DNA of 64,000 nucleotides from Sphingobacterium alimentarium (GTDB lineage Bacteria; Bacteroidota; Bacteroidia; Sphingobacteriales; Sphingobacteriaceae), in contig NZ_SMBZ01000003.1 of NCBI RefSeq assembly GCF_004342685.1, positions 1 through 64,000 on the forward strand. The letters run 5' to 3'. This document shows, one piece after another, positions 62,531 to 64,000 of this stretch. Position numbers and translations under genes: made by a program. The notes beneath the pieces were generated by a model. That model worked only from the letters and a program-made list of their open reading frames with translations. It was not told the DNA's origin and did not search any database. Each line of letters begins with the position of its first letter. Position 1 is the first letter of the stretch.

Positions 62531-63273
62531 GAAAAATAAAAGTATCAGCGGTAAGTTATACTAACACATTACCATTTTTGCAAGGTGTAAGAGCATCCCA
62601 AAAACTCTTAGATCAAATTGAATTAACAGTGGACGTTCCCTCGGAATGTGCCCGTAAAGTGATTCAGAACGAGGCAGACTTAGGTATCATTCCTGTTGCT
62701 GCATTGTCCCGCTTGAACGATTATCATATCGTTACAGATTATTGTATTGGTTCGGATGGCGCAGTGGATTCTGTATTTATTTTTTCCAACAAACCCATTG
62801 AACAGATAAAAACTCTACGACTAGACCATCAATCCCGCACATCCAACGGATTAGCAAGAATACTTCTGCAATACTATTGGAAACGTGAAGTGACAGTGAT
62901 TATGGAGGGAGATGCTGACGCGTATGTATTGATAGGAGATCGCACCTTCGGACAAAAAAACACTATGCCTTATGTGTATGATCTAGGTGATATTTGGAAA
63001 AAATTCACAGGTCTTCCATTTGCTTACGCAGTCTGGGTTGCCAATAAAAAGTTGCCCGAAGAATTTATTACTGATTTCAATACCGCACTAGGCGATGGCG
63101 TCTCGCATCCCACGGATGTGATTGTAGGATTGAAACCGTATCCAAATTTTGATTATGCGGTATACTTAACCGAGTTCTTGGATTTTAATTTGGATACCAA
63201 GAAAAGAGAAGCTATTGCTAAGTATCTCGAATTGTATAAAACCTTAGAAGAAATAGATTTTAAAGGTGTTTAA
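62527..63273 (+). CDS. mqnA: Chorismate dehydratase MqnA
   Basis: The 248-residue protein matches MqnA: VSAVSYTNTLPFLQGV at the start, VPSECARKVIQNEADLGIIPVAAL, TDYCIGSDGAVDSVFIFS and LRLDHQSRTSNGLARILLQYYW, all regions that form the periplasmic-binding-protein-like chorismate pocket. It dehydrates chorismate to 3-enolpyruvylbenzoate, the first step of the futalosine route. The start overlaps the phosphatase stop (ATGA). The other genes of the pathway (mqnB, C, D) are not in the window. Confidence 0.93.
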   Translation: MRKIKVSAVSYTNTLPFLQGVRASQKLLDQIELTVDVPSECARKVIQNEADLGIIPVAALSRLNDYHIVTDYCIGSDGAVDSVFIFSNKPIEQIKTLRLDHQSRTSNGLARILLQYYWKREVTVIMEGDADAYVLIGDRTFGQKNTMPYVYDLGDIWKKFTGLPFAYAVWVANKKLPEEFITDFNTALGDGVSHPTDVIVGLKPYPNFDYAVYLTEFLDFNLDTKKREAIAKYLELYKTLEEIDFKGV

Positions 63274-63293
63274 GCCTTTAAAATCTATTCTTT

Positions 63294-63539
63294 CTATTTC
63301 AGAATAATAATATCCTTGCTCTGCAATAAATTCTTGTATGTCACTTTGGATTCATCTTTCAGAAAATCAAGGTGAGCAGGAGCAGGAAGTACCACCTTTA
63401 TTTCTTTATTTCCCAATGGGATGAAAAATAGAGCGCCTTGCTCATTCATTTTTTCATCGATCAACATTGTATATTTAACTACAGCAGCGTCCAGCATTTG
63501 CTGTGCCTTAAGTTTTTCTTGTATGATTTGAATATTCAT
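63294..63539 (-). CDS. Hypothetical protein, 81 residues
   Basis: A small charged protein with a helical start (MNIQIIQEKLKAQQMLDAAV) and a strand-rich second half (ALFFIPLGNKEIKVVLPAPAHLDFLKDE). No family is recognised. It starts 32 bases inside the end of the universal stress protein gene on the same strand, an overlap that suggests translational coupling. It is convergent with mqnA, 20 bases from its stop. Confidence 0.6.
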   Translation of the reverse strand: MNIQIIQEKLKAQQMLDAAVVKYTMLIDEKMNEQGALFFIPLGNKEIKVVLPAPAHLDFLKDESKVTYKNLLQSKDIIILK

Positions 63540-64000
63540 TTTCTACCGCAAGATTACGCTCATGAAAAACGAAGATAGGGATTTCTGCATGAAATGTCAG
63601 TTTTTGTGATAAACTCGAGCTCATTAGGCGTTCGAAAAAGTTTCTATTGCGGCGTACTATTGCCAATACATCCAGCTTATTTTCGTGAATATATGTATTG
63701 ACCGTTTGTTCCACAGAGTTCTCTTTTTCCAAGAATTCAAAACTCATGTTCTTGTCTTTAAAATGCTTAGACCATTTTTCCGAATGCAACAATACATCGG
63801 CAGGGCTTACGCTATCATCTTTGACATGGATACAGTGTACGCCTGCGCCTACTAGTGTGCCGATATCCATAATTTGCTCCAAAGCATCAAGGTCTTTGTC
63901 CTTGAAGATTGTTGTAAAGCCGATTTTCTTTATCGATGAGTACCTCGCATGGCGAGGAATAGCAAGAATTGGGAGAGTCACATTGCGAATCACTAATGAG
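63508..64000 (-). CDS. Universal stress protein, two-domain type, 3' part
   Basis: The frame is open to the right edge of the window (a GTG at 63993 is internal, since codons for Ser-Leu precede it), so the gene continues beyond 64000. The visible 160 residues begin with the end of a first Usp domain (VTLPILAIPRHARY) and contain a full second one (IKKIGFTTIFKDKDLDAL, GVHCIHVKD, and a late LDVLAIVRRNRNFFERLMSSSLSQKLTFHAEIPIFVFHE). The second domain's ATP loop is not canonical. Role as a stress protein is inferred from family. Confidence 0.85.
   Translation of the reverse strand, partial: SLVIRNVTLPILAIPRHARYSSIKKIGFTTIFKDKDLDALEQIMDIGTLVGAGVHCIHVKDDSVSPADVLLHSEKWSKHFKDKNMSFEFLEKENSVEQTVNTYIHENKLDVLAIVRRNRNFFERLMSSSLSQKLTFHAEIPIFVFHERNLAVENEYSNHTRKT

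Noticed and set aside
1-64000. CRISPR arrays, prophages, restriction systems or complete IS elements
   Set aside because: No spaced repeat array, no integrase, transposase, phage structural or methylase gene was recognised anywhere in the window.

Overview
The window is a stretch of ordinary chromosome from a member of the Bacteroidota, most likely Sphingobacteriaceae (Sphingobacterium or a close relative). The signs are promoter boxes of the Bacteroidota type (TAnnTTTG), TonB-dependent receptors with a DUF4249 partner, an infB with a very long low-complexity insert, the futalosine route to menaquinone, and few Shine-Dalgarno sequences apart from a striking one before rpsU. I see no complete insertion sequence, prophage, CRISPR array or rRNA operon. 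The only structural RNA gene I can support is one tRNA with a CAU anticodon.

Layout. 0.3-6.2 kb (mostly minus strand): DUF389 membrane protein, NhaA antiporter, AGCS sodium/amino-acid symporter, a RibD/DHFR-like reductase, a small secreted protein and an OsmC-like protein whose start appears frameshifted. 6.3-15.6 kb: tRNA, HAD phosphatase, rpsU, rpoN, penicillin-binding protein 1A and a 1042-residue protein joining a peptidase-MA-like domain, a TolB-like propeller and a surface-antigen barrel. 15.3-21.5 kb: a degenerate GIY-YIG protein divergent from an XRE-S24 regulator, then rimP-nusA-infB. 21.6-29.1 kb: a same-strand run with a ferredoxin-type reductase, a PNGase F-like glycoamidase with a long N-terminal extension, two further secreted proteins, and a TonB receptor plus DUF4249 lipoprotein.

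29.1-45.5 kb: mixed housekeeping genes, including polysaccharide deacetylase, a helix-hairpin-helix protein, apt, alkaline phosphatase, DUF937-OmpA protein, lipocalin, S1/P1 nuclease, guaA, a ligand-binding lipoprotein, an rRNA methyltransferase, NlpC/P60, TPR, YkvA-like, FKBP and a serine hydrolase. 45.5-53.6 kb is a codirectional minus-strand block: outer-membrane barrel, TonB receptor, N-formylglutamate-amidohydrolase-like protein, DUF1704/QEGLA metallopeptidase-like protein, GshB-like ATP-grasp ligase and metallo-beta-lactamase-fold hydrolase. 53.7-64 kb: GNATs, PAS-LuxR regulator, small membrane and LURP-one-like proteins, tyrA plus aminotransferase, an MsbA-like ABC exporter, mqnE-phosphatase-mqnA, and a universal stress protein that runs off the right edge.

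The most interesting candidate for an undescribed system is the tight ligase/metallocarboxypeptidase/amidohydrolase trio at 46.4-50.1 kb. Its middle gene belongs to the DUF1704 family, which in animals includes the tubulin tyrosine carboxypeptidase MATCAP. Its neighbour is an ATP-grasp ligase, the superfamily to which tubulin tyrosine ligase belongs. This looks like a possible bacterial add/remove pair for a terminal amino acid, but that is inference. Other points worth checking are the perfect extended Shine-Dalgarno before rpsU, a terminator-like hairpin in the rimP leader, an operator-like cluster before the S24 regulator, and promoter boxes that sit only 4-5 bases before two start codons.
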